A stretch of 64,000 bases of DNA from Bradyrhizobium guangxiense (GTDB lineage Bacteria > Pseudomonadota > Alphaproteobacteria > Rhizobiales > Xanthobacteraceae), in the NCBI RefSeq assembly GCF_004114915.1, contig NZ_CP022219.1, forward strand, positions 4,494,501 to 4,558,500, written 5' to 3'. Positions within the stretch are counted from its first letter, which is position 1. Every line of letters starts with the position of its first letter. This document shows, piece after piece, positions 55,722-63,909 of this stretch. Below the pieces are notes generated by a model, which was given only the letters and a program-made list of their open reading frames with translations, had not been told where the DNA came from and did not search any database. Both the position numbers and the translations under genes were made by a program.

Positions 55722-57440
55722 ATGCGCCGCCTGTTCGTCGCGCTCAGTCTGCTCGCCGCAACCCTGTGGTCCGCGCCCGCGCTGGCGCAGGCCCGCAATC
55801 AGCTTGGGCCGCTCTGCACCACCGATACGACGCCGGCGGACAAGATGATCGATGCCTGCAACAAGATCATCGCGTTGAAGGTGTTTCGAGGCGAGCAGCT
55901 GGCGACGATCCATTTCTGGCGCGCAGTGGGCTGGAACAAGAAGGGCGACTATTCGAAGGTCATCGCTGATGCCACCGAAGCGATCCGGCTGCAGCCGAGC
56001 CAGGCGGCCTACAATCTCAGGGGGTCGGCCTATTACGACAAGGGCGAGTACGAGATCGCGATCAGCGATTTCGACGACGCGCTGAAGCTCGGGCCGCCCA
56101 GCGGCACCATCTTCCACAACCGGGGCAACGCCTGGCGCGGCAAGCAAGACTACGCCAAGGCCATTGCCGACTACGACATGGCGATCAAGGCCGATCCGAA
56201 ATCGGCATTCTCGTTCCAGAATCGCGGCCTCTCGAAAGAGGCACTCGGCGATCTCGACGGCGCGCTCTCCGACATCAACCAGGCGATCCGGCTCGATCCC
56301 TCGCTGCCGCAGCCGCTGATCAACCGCACCGCGATCTGGCGCGCCAGGGGCGATCTCGATCGCGCCATCGCCGACGGCACCGAGGCGATCCGCCTCGCCA
56401 AGGACAAGCCGCCGGTCAACATCATGACGCCGCCGAACAGCGTGCTGATCTCCGGCTACATCCATCGCGCGCTCGCCTATGAGGCCAAGGGCGACTATGC
56501 GCACGCAACTGACGATTACAGGGCGACGCTGGCCATCACGGCGTCGGATGCCGGCAGCAAGGCCAATCAGGCCACCGCCAGGGTGCGGTTGTCGCTGGTA
56601 ACGGAGCCGGCCGCGCCGCCCCCGCGCGATGCGCCCTCACCGACGACGCAGCCGACCTCCGCCCCTGCTCCGCAGCAGACCGGCGCGACGCCCGCGCCCT
56701 CGCCTGCTCCGGCCATTCGCGGCACGCGCATGGCGCTGGTGGTCGGCAACGGCGCCTACGCGCATGTCAAGGCGCTGCCCAATCCGGCCAACGATGCGCG
56801 CGCCGTCGCCAAGAGCCTGCGCGACATCGGCTTCACCGTCGCCGAGGGCATCGATCTCGATCGTGCCGCGATGCAGAGAATGACGCGCGAGTTCTTGCGC
56901 GAGGCGGCGCGGGCGCAGATTGCCGTGGTCTATTATGCCGGCCATGGCGTGCAGGTGGACGGCCGCAACTATCTCATTCCCGTCGACGTCGAGCTCAAGC
57001 CGGGCACGGCCATGACCGCGGCGATGATCGACATGGACACGATCATGGCCGGGCTCGACGACCAGGTTCGCACCAACATCCTGATCTTCGATGCCTGCCG
57101 CAACAATCCAATGGCGCAGCAGGTCGCATCCGCCGGCACCAATCGCGCCATTGAAGGCGCCTCCGGTCTCGCGGCACCGACGAGCCTCGGTAGCGGCGCG
57201 ACGCTGGGCGCCGGCACGCTGATCGCCTTCGCAACCGCGCCAGGGCAGGTCGCACTCGACGGGGAAGGCGCGAACTCGCCGTTCTCCGCCGCCCTCTCCC
57301 GCCATATCGGCACGCCGGGGCTGGAAGTGCAGCAGATGCTGACGCGGGTGCGGGCGGAAGTGGTGTCGAGCACCAAGAACAAGCAGGTGCCGTGGTCGAA
57401 TTCCTCGCTGCTGGGCGAGGTCTACCTGGCGGAGAAGTGA
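55722..57440 (+). CDS. Secreted TPR-caspase-like protein
   Basis: A 572-residue exported protein. A signal peptide (residues 1-22, LALA/Q) precedes a set of five to six TPR repeats (about 55-285, each with the A-I-x-D-x-D/x-A-I-x-L-x-P pattern), a Pro/Ala/Thr-rich linker, and a C-terminal caspase-like domain with His408 in YYAGHGVQ and Cys459 in DACRNNPM. The TPRs probably bind a protein partner, perhaps the substrate. Unlike the caspase-like protein at 6.8 kb, the protease domain is last. The ATG at 55722 follows GGGGA and starts the signal; 55707 is an alternative. Confidence 0.86.
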   Translation: MRRLFVALSLLAATLWSAPALAQARNQLGPLCTTDTTPADKMIDACNKIIALKVFRGEQLATIHFWRAVGWNKKGDYSKVIADATEAIRLQPSQAAYNLRGSAYYDKGEYEIAISDFDDALKLGPPSGTIFHNRGNAWRGKQDYAKAIADYDMAIKADPKSAFSFQNRGLSKEALGDLDGALSDINQAIRLDPSLPQPLINRTAIWRARGDLDRAIADGTEAIRLAKDKPPVNIMTPPNSVLISGYIHRALAYEAKGDYAHATDDYRATLAITASDAGSKANQATARVRLSLVTEPAAPPPRDAPSPTTQPTSAPAPQQTGATPAPSPAPAIRGTRMALVVGNGAYAHVKALPNPANDARAVAKSLRDIGFTVAEGIDLDRAAMQRMTREFLREAARAQIAVVYYAGHGVQVDGRNYLIPVDVELKPGTAMTAAMIDMDTIMAGLDDQVRTNILIFDACRNNPMAQQVASAGTNRAIEGASGLAAPTSLGSGATLGAGTLIAFATAPGQVALDGEGANSPFSAALSRHIGTPGLEVQQMLTRVRAEVVSSTKNKQVPWSNSSLLGEVYLAEK

Positions 57441-57457
57441 CGACGCGTTTACGGCTC

Positions 57458-57538
57458 GTCATCCCGGGATGGTGCGCAAGCACCAGACCCGGGATCTCGA
57501 GATTCCGGTTTCGATGCTTCGCATCGCCCCGGAATGAC
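57458..57538. repeat. Dispersed palindromic intergenic repeat, copy 3
   Basis: GTCATCCCGGGATGGTGCG to GCATCGCCCCGGAATGAC, with ATCTCGAGAT at the centre. It lies between two converging genes. Confidence 0.65.
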
Positions 57539-57546
57539 ACTTGACC

Positions 57547-58665
57547 TCAATTGCCCCACACTTCCTTCGCGATCTCGACGGCAAGGCTGAGCTTGGCCCA
57601 CTGCTCTTCCTCGGAGAGGATGTTGCCCTCCTCCGTCGAAGCAAAGCCGCATTGCGGGGAGAGCGCGAGCTGCTCCAGCGGTGCGAACTTGGCGGCTTCC
57701 TCCAGACGGCGCTTGATGTCGTCCTTCTTCTCCAGCTCGCCGAACTTCGAGGTGATGACGCCGACCACGACGACCTTGTTGCCCTTGGGCAGGAAGCGCA
57801 GCGGCTCGAAGCCGCCGGCGCGGTCGCTGTCGTATTCGAGGAAGTAGCCGTCGTAATTGGTGCCGGCGAGCATGGTTTCGGCAACGGGCTCGTAGCCGCC
57901 CGAAGAAATCCAGGTCGAGCGGAAATTGCCGCGGCAGACATGGGTCGTCACCACCATGTCGGCGGGCTTCTCGGCCAGCGCGTAGTTGATGATGCGCGCA
58001 TAGATCTGCTGGAGACCGTCCGGATTGTCGCCGCGCTCGCGCGCCTTCTGCAATTCGTCCTGCGAGCAGAGATAGGCCCAAACCGTGTCGTCGAACTGGA
58101 GATAGCGACAGCCGGCGTCGTAGAACGCCTTCACCGCCTTGCGATAGGTCTTGCCGAGGTCCTCGTAGAACGCCTCAAGATCAGGATAGACGTCCTTGGA
58201 GATCGACTTGCGGCCGCCGCGGAAGTGCAGCACCGCCGGCGAGGGAATCGTCATCTTGGCGGTGACATGAGCCTGGTCGGCGTACTTCTTCAGGAAGCGG
58301 AAGTGGTCGAGCATCGGGTGGTCGGCGGGGAAGTCGAGCTTGTCGATCACCCGCACAGCATCGTGACGGGTCTGCACGCCCGCGAACTGGATGCCGGTGT
58401 CGGGGTGGAACAGCTCGCAGCCGGTGAGCTTGGCCAGGAAGTCGAAGTGCCACCAGGAGCGGCGGAATTCGCCGTCGGTCGCGAGCTTCAGGCCGATCGA
58501 GGCCTGCTTGTGCACGACCTTCTCGATCTCCATGTCCTCGATCTTGCGTAGATCGTCGGCTGAGATCTCGCCCTTCTCGAGCCGGTTGCGGGCTTCCTTG
58601 ATTTTGGCAGGTCGCAGGAGGCTGCCGACCTCGTCGGCGCGGAAGGGGGCTTTGGTTCGCTGCAT
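57547..58665 (-). CDS. MetE-core (cobalamin-independent methionine synthase C-terminal domain) protein
   Basis: A 372-residue single-barrel protein of the UROD/MetE-like superfamily. The zinc ligands that activate homocysteine are visible: His242 and Cys244 (THVCRGN), Glu277 (YFLEYD) and Cys339 (SPQCGF). It lacks the N-terminal folate-binding half of MetE, as in the YxjG/core-MetE group, so the methyl donor is probably not methyltetrahydropteroyltriglutamate; a corrinoid protein or other methyl donor has been proposed for related proteins. Its closeness to metK and ahcY suggests homocysteine methylation in the SAM cycle. Confidence 0.85.
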   Translation of the reverse strand: MQRTKAPFRADEVGSLLRPAKIKEARNRLEKGEISADDLRKIEDMEIEKVVHKQASIGLKLATDGEFRRSWWHFDFLAKLTGCELFHPDTGIQFAGVQTRHDAVRVIDKLDFPADHPMLDHFRFLKKYADQAHVTAKMTIPSPAVLHFRGGRKSISKDVYPDLEAFYEDLGKTYRKAVKAFYDAGCRYLQFDDTVWAYLCSQDELQKARERGDNPDGLQQIYARIINYALAEKPADMVVTTHVCRGNFRSTWISSGGYEPVAETMLAGTNYDGYFLEYDSDRAGGFEPLRFLPKGNKVVVVGVITSKFGELEKKDDIKRRLEEAAKFAPLEQLALSPQCGFASTEEGNILSEEEQWAKLSLAVEIAKEVWGN

Positions 58666-58688
58666 TTGTTACTCCCGAGGATATTTTC

Positions 58689-58739
58689 TATAGCGTTTTC
58701 AAGCGAAGCGGCGACCGGTTCGCGCGAAGAAAACGCGTC
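58689..58739 (-). repeat. 51-base dispersed repeat, copy B
   Basis: The inverse counterpart of 46347-46397, of identical length; it begins TATAGCGTTTTCAAGCGAAG on the plus strand. It sits between the MetE-core and livF genes. Confidence 0.75.
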
Positions 58740-58746
58740 GGACAAG

Positions 58747-59463
58747 TTAGTGGGCCGCCGCCCCTGCGACGCCGAGGTGCCGCTCCAGGACCGAGGGGTC
58801 GGCCTTCAGCGCGGAGCTCGGGGCGTCGTGGACGATCGTTCCGCGCTCCAATATCACAACCCGATCGGCAAGCCCCAGAATCTTTTGGGCATTCTGCTCG
58901 ACGATGATCGAGCAGATACCCCCTGCCCGGGTGATGGTCCCGATCGCCTTCAAGAGCTCCTCGACGATGATGGGGGCCAGACCCTCGGTCGGCTCGTCCA
59001 GCAGCAAGACCTTCGGGTTGAGGGTCAGCGCGCGGCCGATCGCCAGCATCTGCTGCTCGCCGCCGGAGAGCTGGTTACCAAAGTTGCTCCGCCGCTCCTT
59101 CAGCCGCGGGAACATTTCGTAGACCTTCTCGACCGTCCAGGGGCCCGGCTGGGCCACCGCGGTCATGTTTTCCTCGACCGTGAGCGAGCGGAAGATGTTG
59201 CGCTCCTGCGGTACCCAGCCGATGCCAGCGCGGGCGCGCTGGTCGGGCCGCAGCGGGGTGACGTCGGTGCCGGCGAGCGCGACCGAGCCGGAGAAGCGGC
59301 GGGGGACGCCGACAATGGAGTTGATCAGCGTGGTCTTGCCGGTGCCGTTGCGCCCCAGCAGCGCCAGCACCTGCCCCTCGGCGAGGCGCAAGGACATGTT
59401 GGGCAGCACCACCGCTTCGCCATAACCGGCGCGAAGCGAATCGATCGCGAGCAGGTCAGACAT
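58747..59463 (-). CDS. livF: Branched-chain amino acid ABC transporter ATPase LivF
   Basis: A 238-residue ABC ATPase with Walker A GRNGTGKTTLI, signature LSGGEQQMLAIGRAL and Walker B VLLLDEPTEGL. GIGWVPQERNIFRSLTVEENM is typical of LivF. It overlaps livG by eight bases. It is the last gene of livHMGF. Confidence 0.94.
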   Translation of the reverse strand: MSDLLAIDSLRAGYGEAVVLPNMSLRLAEGQVLALLGRNGTGKTTLINSIVGVPRRFSGSVALAGTDVTPLRPDQRARAGIGWVPQERNIFRSLTVEENMTAVAQPGPWTVEKVYEMFPRLKERRSNFGNQLSGGEQQMLAIGRALTLNPKVLLLDEPTEGLAPIIVEELLKAIGTITRAGGICSIIVEQNAQKILGLADRVVILERGTIVHDAPSSALKADPSVLERHLGVAGAAAH

Positions 59464-60211
59464 TGACCGCCTCCTCGCCGAGATAGACCGCCTTGACCTG
59501 TGGATCGCGCGCGACCTGCTCGGGCGGACCTTCGGTCAGCAGCGCGCCCGAGACCAGCACCGAGATGTGATCTGCAAAGGAGAAGACGAGGTCCATGTCA
59601 TGCTCGATCAGCAGCACCGTGACGTCACGCGGCAGGCTGCCTACGACGGCGAGGATGTCGTGACGTTCGCTTTCGGGCACGCCGGCGGCAGGCTCGTCGA
59701 GCAGCAGCACGCGCGGCTTGGCCGCGATCGCGACGGCGATCTCGAGCAGGCGCTGCTTGCCGTAAGGCAGCGTCACGGTCTGCTCGTTCATGACGTCGAG
59801 CAGGTGGAAGCGCGAGAGCAGATCGGCGATCTCGCCATTGACGTCACTGCGCGTGCCCATCCGCCGCCACCAGTCGCCGCCATGGCCGAGACGTTCGGAG
59901 ACGGCAAGGCCGATGGTCTCCAGCGGCGTCAGGTCGGGATAGAGCTGGTTGATCTGGAAGGTGCGCGACAGGCCACGCAACACGCGCTTGTGCACGGGTA
60001 GATCGGTGATGTCCTGGCCTTCGAGCAGGATGCGGCCCGAATTCGGCTTGAGCACGCCGGTGAGCTGGTTGATGACCGTGGTCTTGCCGGCGCCGTTCGG
60101 GCCGATCAGCGCGTGGCGGGCGCCCTGCTCGACCTTGAGCGAGAGATCACGGGTGACGCGCAGGCCGCCGAACTGCTTTTCGAGATTCCGGGTTTCGAGC
60201 GCTATGGTCAC
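59456..60211 (-). CDS. livG: Branched-chain amino acid ABC transporter ATPase LivG
   Basis: A 251-residue ABC ATPase: Walker A GPNGAGKTT, RTFQINQLYPDLTPLE, Walker B VLLLDEPAAGVPESE and the switch LLIEHDMDLVFSFADHI, all LivG-like. The ABC signature position reads TLPYGKQRLLEIAVAI, the usual LivG variant. The start is a GTG that overlaps the livM stop by four bases. Confidence 0.94.
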   Translation of the reverse strand: MTIALETRNLEKQFGGLRVTRDLSLKVEQGARHALIGPNGAGKTTVINQLTGVLKPNSGRILLEGQDITDLPVHKRVLRGLSRTFQINQLYPDLTPLETIGLAVSERLGHGGDWWRRMGTRSDVNGEIADLLSRFHLLDVMNEQTVTLPYGKQRLLEIAVAIAAKPRVLLLDEPAAGVPESERHDILAVVGSLPRDVTVLLIEHDMDLVFSFADHISVLVSGALLTEGPPEQVARDPQVKAVYLGEEAVNV

Positions 60212-61236
60212 GCGTCGCCCTCCGGTACGGCAACGACGGCCTTGCGTCCGGCAACCTGCCTGATCACCAGGTTGGGAACGTACAGCACCCAGCGGTGCAG
60301 GCGCTGGCGACCGATCAGCACGATCACGACCAGCACGAGGCCGATCCAGAACTGCCAGTATTGCGGGGTGATGGTGGAGAACAATTCCTGGAGCAGGCGA
60401 AACACCACCGCACCCATCAGCCCGCCATAGAGATAGCCGGTGCCGCCGATCACCAGCACCAGCATCAGATCCGCCGAACGTTCGAAAGCGAAGACGTCGA
60501 GCGAGGCGATCGCGGTGGTCTGGGTGAACAGCGCGCCTGCGATGCCGGCATAGAGAGCCGCGAGCGTGTAGATGGCGATCAGCCGGCGGTTGACGGGAAT
60601 GCCGATCGCAGCGGCGCGCAGCGGATTGTTCTTGATCGCACGCAGCGACAGGCCGAACGGCGAATGCACGACGCGGCGGGCGAACAGGAACAAGAGGAAC
60701 AGGACAGTCAGCGAATAGAAGAAGCCGGCCTTGCCGAACAAGTCGAAGGGGATCACGCCGAAGATCGGCTGCATCTCGATGCCCTGCAGACCGTCGGTGC
60801 CGCCCGTGATGTTGGAGAAGCGCTCGGCCAGCGCCTCCAGCAGCAGCGCGATGCCGAGTGTCACCATCAGGCGCGTCAGGTCGACGCCGCGGATCACCAG
60901 GAAGCTGGTGGCAAAGCCGAGCACCATCGCGGCAAGGCCAGCGGCGATCAGCGCCAGCACGGGCTCGTTGATGATGCCGTGAAGCGCAAGAAGCCCCGCG
61001 GCATAGGCGCCGACGCCGAAGAACGCCGCATGGCCGAGCGAGACGATGCCGGCATAGCCGAGGATCAGATCGAGCGACATCGCGAACAGCGCGAGCCGCA
61101 GGATATCGGTCATGATCAGATAGCGATTGGGAAAGGCGAAGCCACAGGCCAGCACGATCAGCCAGAAGACGACTTCACCGTAGTGCCAGCGCGCCTGGCG
61201 CTGGGCGTGATAACCGACGTCGGACGAAGCGCTCAT
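60208..61236 (-). CDS. livM: Branched-chain amino acid ABC transporter permease LivM
   Basis: A 342-residue inner-membrane permease with about ten hydrophobic segments. LDLILGYAGIVSLGHAAFFGVGAYAAGLL and SPFGLSLRAIKNNPLRAAAIG are LivM hallmarks (the EAA-like loop). ATG 61236 is chosen, eight bases after the livH stop; an in-frame TTG at 61248 would overlap that stop. Confidence 0.93.
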   Translation of the reverse strand: MSASSDVGYHAQRQARWHYGEVVFWLIVLACGFAFPNRYLIMTDILRLALFAMSLDLILGYAGIVSLGHAAFFGVGAYAAGLLALHGIINEPVLALIAAGLAAMVLGFATSFLVIRGVDLTRLMVTLGIALLLEALAERFSNITGGTDGLQGIEMQPIFGVIPFDLFGKAGFFYSLTVLFLLFLFARRVVHSPFGLSLRAIKNNPLRAAAIGIPVNRRLIAIYTLAALYAGIAGALFTQTTAIASLDVFAFERSADLMLVLVIGGTGYLYGGLMGAVVFRLLQELFSTITPQYWQFWIGLVLVVIVLIGRQRLHRWVLYVPNLVIRQVAGRKAVVAVPEGDA

Positions 61237-61244
61237 CGGCGAAC

Positions 61245-62114
61245 TCAACGCGCGGCCGTGCGGCCGAACAGGCCGTTCGGGCGCCAGATCAGGATCACGA
61301 TCATCATGGTGTAGATCACGAAAGGGCCCATCTTCGGCACGTAATACTTGCCGGCGACGTCGCCGATGCCGAGCAGCAGCGAGGCCAGAAACGGGCCTGT
61401 GATCGAGGAGGAGCCACCGACGGTGACCACGATCAGGAAGTAGATCATGAACTTCAGCGGGAAATACGGATCGAGGCCAAGGATCTCCGCGCTCAGTGCA
61501 CCGCCGAGACCGGCAAGCCCGCAGCCAAAGGCAAAGGTGAAGGCGAACACCTGCGGCACGTTGATGCCGAGGCCGCTCGCCGCGCGCGGATCATCGACGG
61601 CGGCGCGCAACCGGCTGCCGAAGCGGGTCTTGGCCAGCACCATCTGCAGACCGATGGTGAGCAGGCCACAGATCACGATGATCATCAACCGGTAGCGGCC
61701 GATGCCGACGCCGAGCACGTCGAACTGACCCTGCAGCGCGGCAGGCAGGTTGATGAACACCCGCGAGGACCCCTGGATATAGTCGACGGCCGCAACCGAC
61801 ATGAAGGTCAGCCCGATGGTGAACAGCACCTGGTCGAGATGGCTGCGCGTATAGAGGTGGCGGTAAAGCGTCCGTTCGAGCGCGATGCCGATCGCCGCAG
61901 ACGAAACGAAGGCGAGCGGCAGTGCGGCGAAGAACGGCCAGCCCATCCGGTTCACCAGCACCATGCAGACATAGCCGCCGGCCATGGCGAAGGCGCCATG
62001 GGCGAGATTGACGAAGTTCATCAGGCCAAGCGTGACCGCGAGCCCGCAGGCGAGCACGAACAGCAGCATGCCGTAGGCAACGCCATCGAACAGGTTGGTG
62101 AGGATCGCGGTCAT
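61245..62114 (-). CDS. livH: Branched-chain amino acid ABC transporter permease LivH
   Basis: A 289-residue permease with about eight hydrophobic segments. LVLACGLAVTLGLMNFVNLAHGAFAMAGGYV and TRFGSRLRAAVDDPRAASGLGINV are characteristic of LivH. It is the first gene of the livHMGF unit; the binding-protein gene lies 180 bases upstream, beyond a repeat. Confidence 0.94.
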   Translation of the reverse strand: MTAILTNLFDGVAYGMLLFVLACGLAVTLGLMNFVNLAHGAFAMAGGYVCMVLVNRMGWPFFAALPLAFVSSAAIGIALERTLYRHLYTRSHLDQVLFTIGLTFMSVAAVDYIQGSSRVFINLPAALQGQFDVLGVGIGRYRLMIIVICGLLTIGLQMVLAKTRFGSRLRAAVDDPRAASGLGINVPQVFAFTFAFGCGLAGLGGALSAEILGLDPYFPLKFMIYFLIVVTVGGSSSITGPFLASLLLGIGDVAGKYYVPKMGPFVIYTMMIVILIWRPNGLFGRTAAR

Positions 62115-62134
62115 CGTCTCAGCTTGGAGTTATC

Positions 62135-62281
62135 GTCATGGCCGGGCTTGTCCCGGCCATCCACGTTCTTGTCTAGGCCTTCTTTTCCCGGCTTTGCGTG
62201 GAAGCCCGGGACAAGTCCGGGCATGACGCGGAGCAAGGGGCATGAGATCCCGGGTTCGCGCTAAGCGGGCCCGGGGATGAC
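62135..62281. repeat. Dispersed palindromic intergenic repeat, copy 4 (compound)
   Basis: Two adjoining palindromic blocks: GTCATGGCCGGGCTTGTCCC pairing with GGGACAAGTCCGGGCATGAC, then ATCCCGGGTTCGCGC to CCCGGGGATGAC. It separates the binding-protein gene from livH, so it could adjust the ratio of binding protein to permease. Confidence 0.65.
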
Positions 62282-62294
62282 GCGCTTTCGCGCG

Positions 62295-63485
62295 TCACTT
62301 CTTGGTCTTGCCGAGATCCTTGACGGCCTCGAAGGTCGCGAACTCGACGTTGTAGAGCTCGCCGTCGACCTTCTCGACCTTGCGGATGTAGATGTTCTGC
62401 ACGATGTCGCGGGTCTCGGGGTCGATCGAGATCGGGCCGCGCGGACTCTCCCACTTCTGGCCCTTCATCGCTTCGACCAGCTTGGTCCCGTCGGTGTCGC
62501 CGCCCGTCTTCTTCAGCGCTTCGTAGATCAGGTGAATGCCGTCATAGCCGCTCACCGCCATGAAGCCCGGACGATTGCCGAACGCCTTCTTGTAGGCTGC
62601 GACGAAATCCTTGTTCATCTGCGAGGGATGCGCCGCGGAATAGAGATGCGCGGTGACCGTGCCGAGCACCGCGTCGCCCATGTTGTTGAGCAGGTCGTCG
62701 TCGGTGACGTCGCCCGGCCCGATCACCTTTATGCCGGCCTTGTCCAGGCCACGCTCGGCATATTGCTTCATAAAGTTGCCGCCCTGGCCGGCCGGCACGA
62801 ACACGAAGATCGCGTCGGGCTTGGCGTCCTTCATGCGCTGCAGGAACGGTGCGAAGTCGGGGTTGGCAAGCGGAGTCTTGACCTCTTCGACCACCTCGCC
62901 GCCGCCCGCGGTGAAATTCTGCTTGAAGAAATTGAGGGCGTCATTGCCCGGCGCATAGTCCGAGGTCAACGTCGCCACCTTCTTGATGCCGTTCTTCACC
63001 GCCCAGTCGCCGATGATGGTCGAGGACTGTGCCAGCGTGAAGCTGGTGCGCACGATATAGGGCGAGCGCTCGGTGATAATGGAGGTGCCGGCCGCCATCA
63101 CGACTTCCGGGATCTTGGCTTGCGTTGCAAGCGGCGCGGCTGCGAGCGCAGCCGGTGTCACGCCGAAGCCGGCAATGAAGTTGACCTTGTCGTTGACGAT
63201 CAGCTCTTGCGCGGCGGTCTTGGTCTTGTCCGGGATCGCGGCATCGTCCTTGACGATGATCTCGATCTTCTTGCCGGCGACCGTGTCGCCCTTCTGCTGC
63301 ATGTAGAGCTTGACCGCGTTCTCGATCTGCTTGCCGGTCGAGGCCTGACCGCCCGTCATCGGCAGGATCAGGCCGACCTTGACGCTGTCCGTGGCCTTGG
63401 CTGGCGCAAGACCCGCAAGGCCCGCGATGGCCGCGACGGCAGCCGCCCGAGATGCCTTATGAGACAGTTGCTTGCGTTCGAACAT
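62295..63485 (-). CDS. Branched-chain amino acid type ABC substrate-binding protein
   Basis: A 396-residue periplasmic binding protein of the Leu/Ile/Val type (Peripla_BP_6). An N-terminal signal (AAAVAAIAGLAGLAPAKA) precedes SVKVGLILPMTGGQASTGKQIENAVKLYMQ and the two-lobed fold. It is the first gene of the importer. LivK homologues in rhizobia bind many compounds (amides, aromatic acids, amino acids), so the cargo is not assured. Confidence 0.92.
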   Translation of the reverse strand: MFERKQLSHKASRAAAVAAIAGLAGLAPAKATDSVKVGLILPMTGGQASTGKQIENAVKLYMQQKGDTVAGKKIEIIVKDDAAIPDKTKTAAQELIVNDKVNFIAGFGVTPAALAAAPLATQAKIPEVVMAAGTSIITERSPYIVRTSFTLAQSSTIIGDWAVKNGIKKVATLTSDYAPGNDALNFFKQNFTAGGGEVVEEVKTPLANPDFAPFLQRMKDAKPDAIFVFVPAGQGGNFMKQYAERGLDKAGIKVIGPGDVTDDDLLNNMGDAVLGTVTAHLYSAAHPSQMNKDFVAAYKKAFGNRPGFMAVSGYDGIHLIYEALKKTGGDTDGTKLVEAMKGQKWESPRGPISIDPETRDIVQNIYIRKVEKVDGELYNVEFATFEAVKDLGKTKK

Positions 63486-63728
63486 CAGATGTCCCTCCCC
63501 TTCATTCCTGACTCTTGTGCCCTGGACCGAGTGCCCGGTCCTTGCCTCAACCTTAGCTCACGCGCGAGCGATTATCGCGCGCCACATGGGCGTCTTTCGC
63601 GCCCTCCTTGTCAATCGGACGTTTGGCGAGCTTTCGGCACAAGCAAAACGTTCCGAGGCTGACCGACCGGAAGCGGCGCGGCAATTACGTCAAGGTGACC
63701 CCGAGCCAACGCGACGGCGGCCGCTCCA

Positions 63729-63746
63729 TTTGTACGAATGTACAAA
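63729..63746. promoter_or_regulatory. Perfect palindrome, candidate operator
   Basis: TTTGTACGAATGTACAAA: two perfect 7-base arms, TTTGTAC and GTACAAA, around GAAT. This size and symmetry fit a dimeric (e.g. TetR-type) repressor site. It lies 244 bases before the binding-protein start and 95 bases before the tiny frame. Confidence 0.55.
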
Positions 63747-63840
63747 GAAAATGGACTTGTCAACGAAACCCCCGGCCGCCGGCCACGCCATGGTGTCGCG
63801 AGCCAAGCATTGCAGTTTAGAAACGACGGAGATCACGAGG

Positions 63841-63909
63841 ATGGAGGATTTCGTCTTTCCCTTGCAGAATTTGTACATCGGCGCGCCTTGGCCGGCCGCC
63901 TCTTGGTAA
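63841..63909 (+). CDS. Possible 22-residue peptide
   Basis: A short frame with GGAG nine bases before the ATG and a TAA-TAA stop. The product begins MEDFVFPLQN and ends PWPAASW, rich in aromatic and proline residues. The same frame is open to an earlier ATG at 63751, so the peptide could be the end of a 52-residue protein. It is not PqqA-like (no Glu-x3-Tyr pair). It may be a leader peptide or a small precursor; I do not recognise it. Confidence 0.35.
   Translation: MEDFVFPLQNLYIGAPWPAASW

Noticed and set aside
63841..63909. PqqA precursor peptide
   Set aside because: The length is right, but the conserved glutamate and tyrosine needed for PQQ formation are not present in the right pattern.
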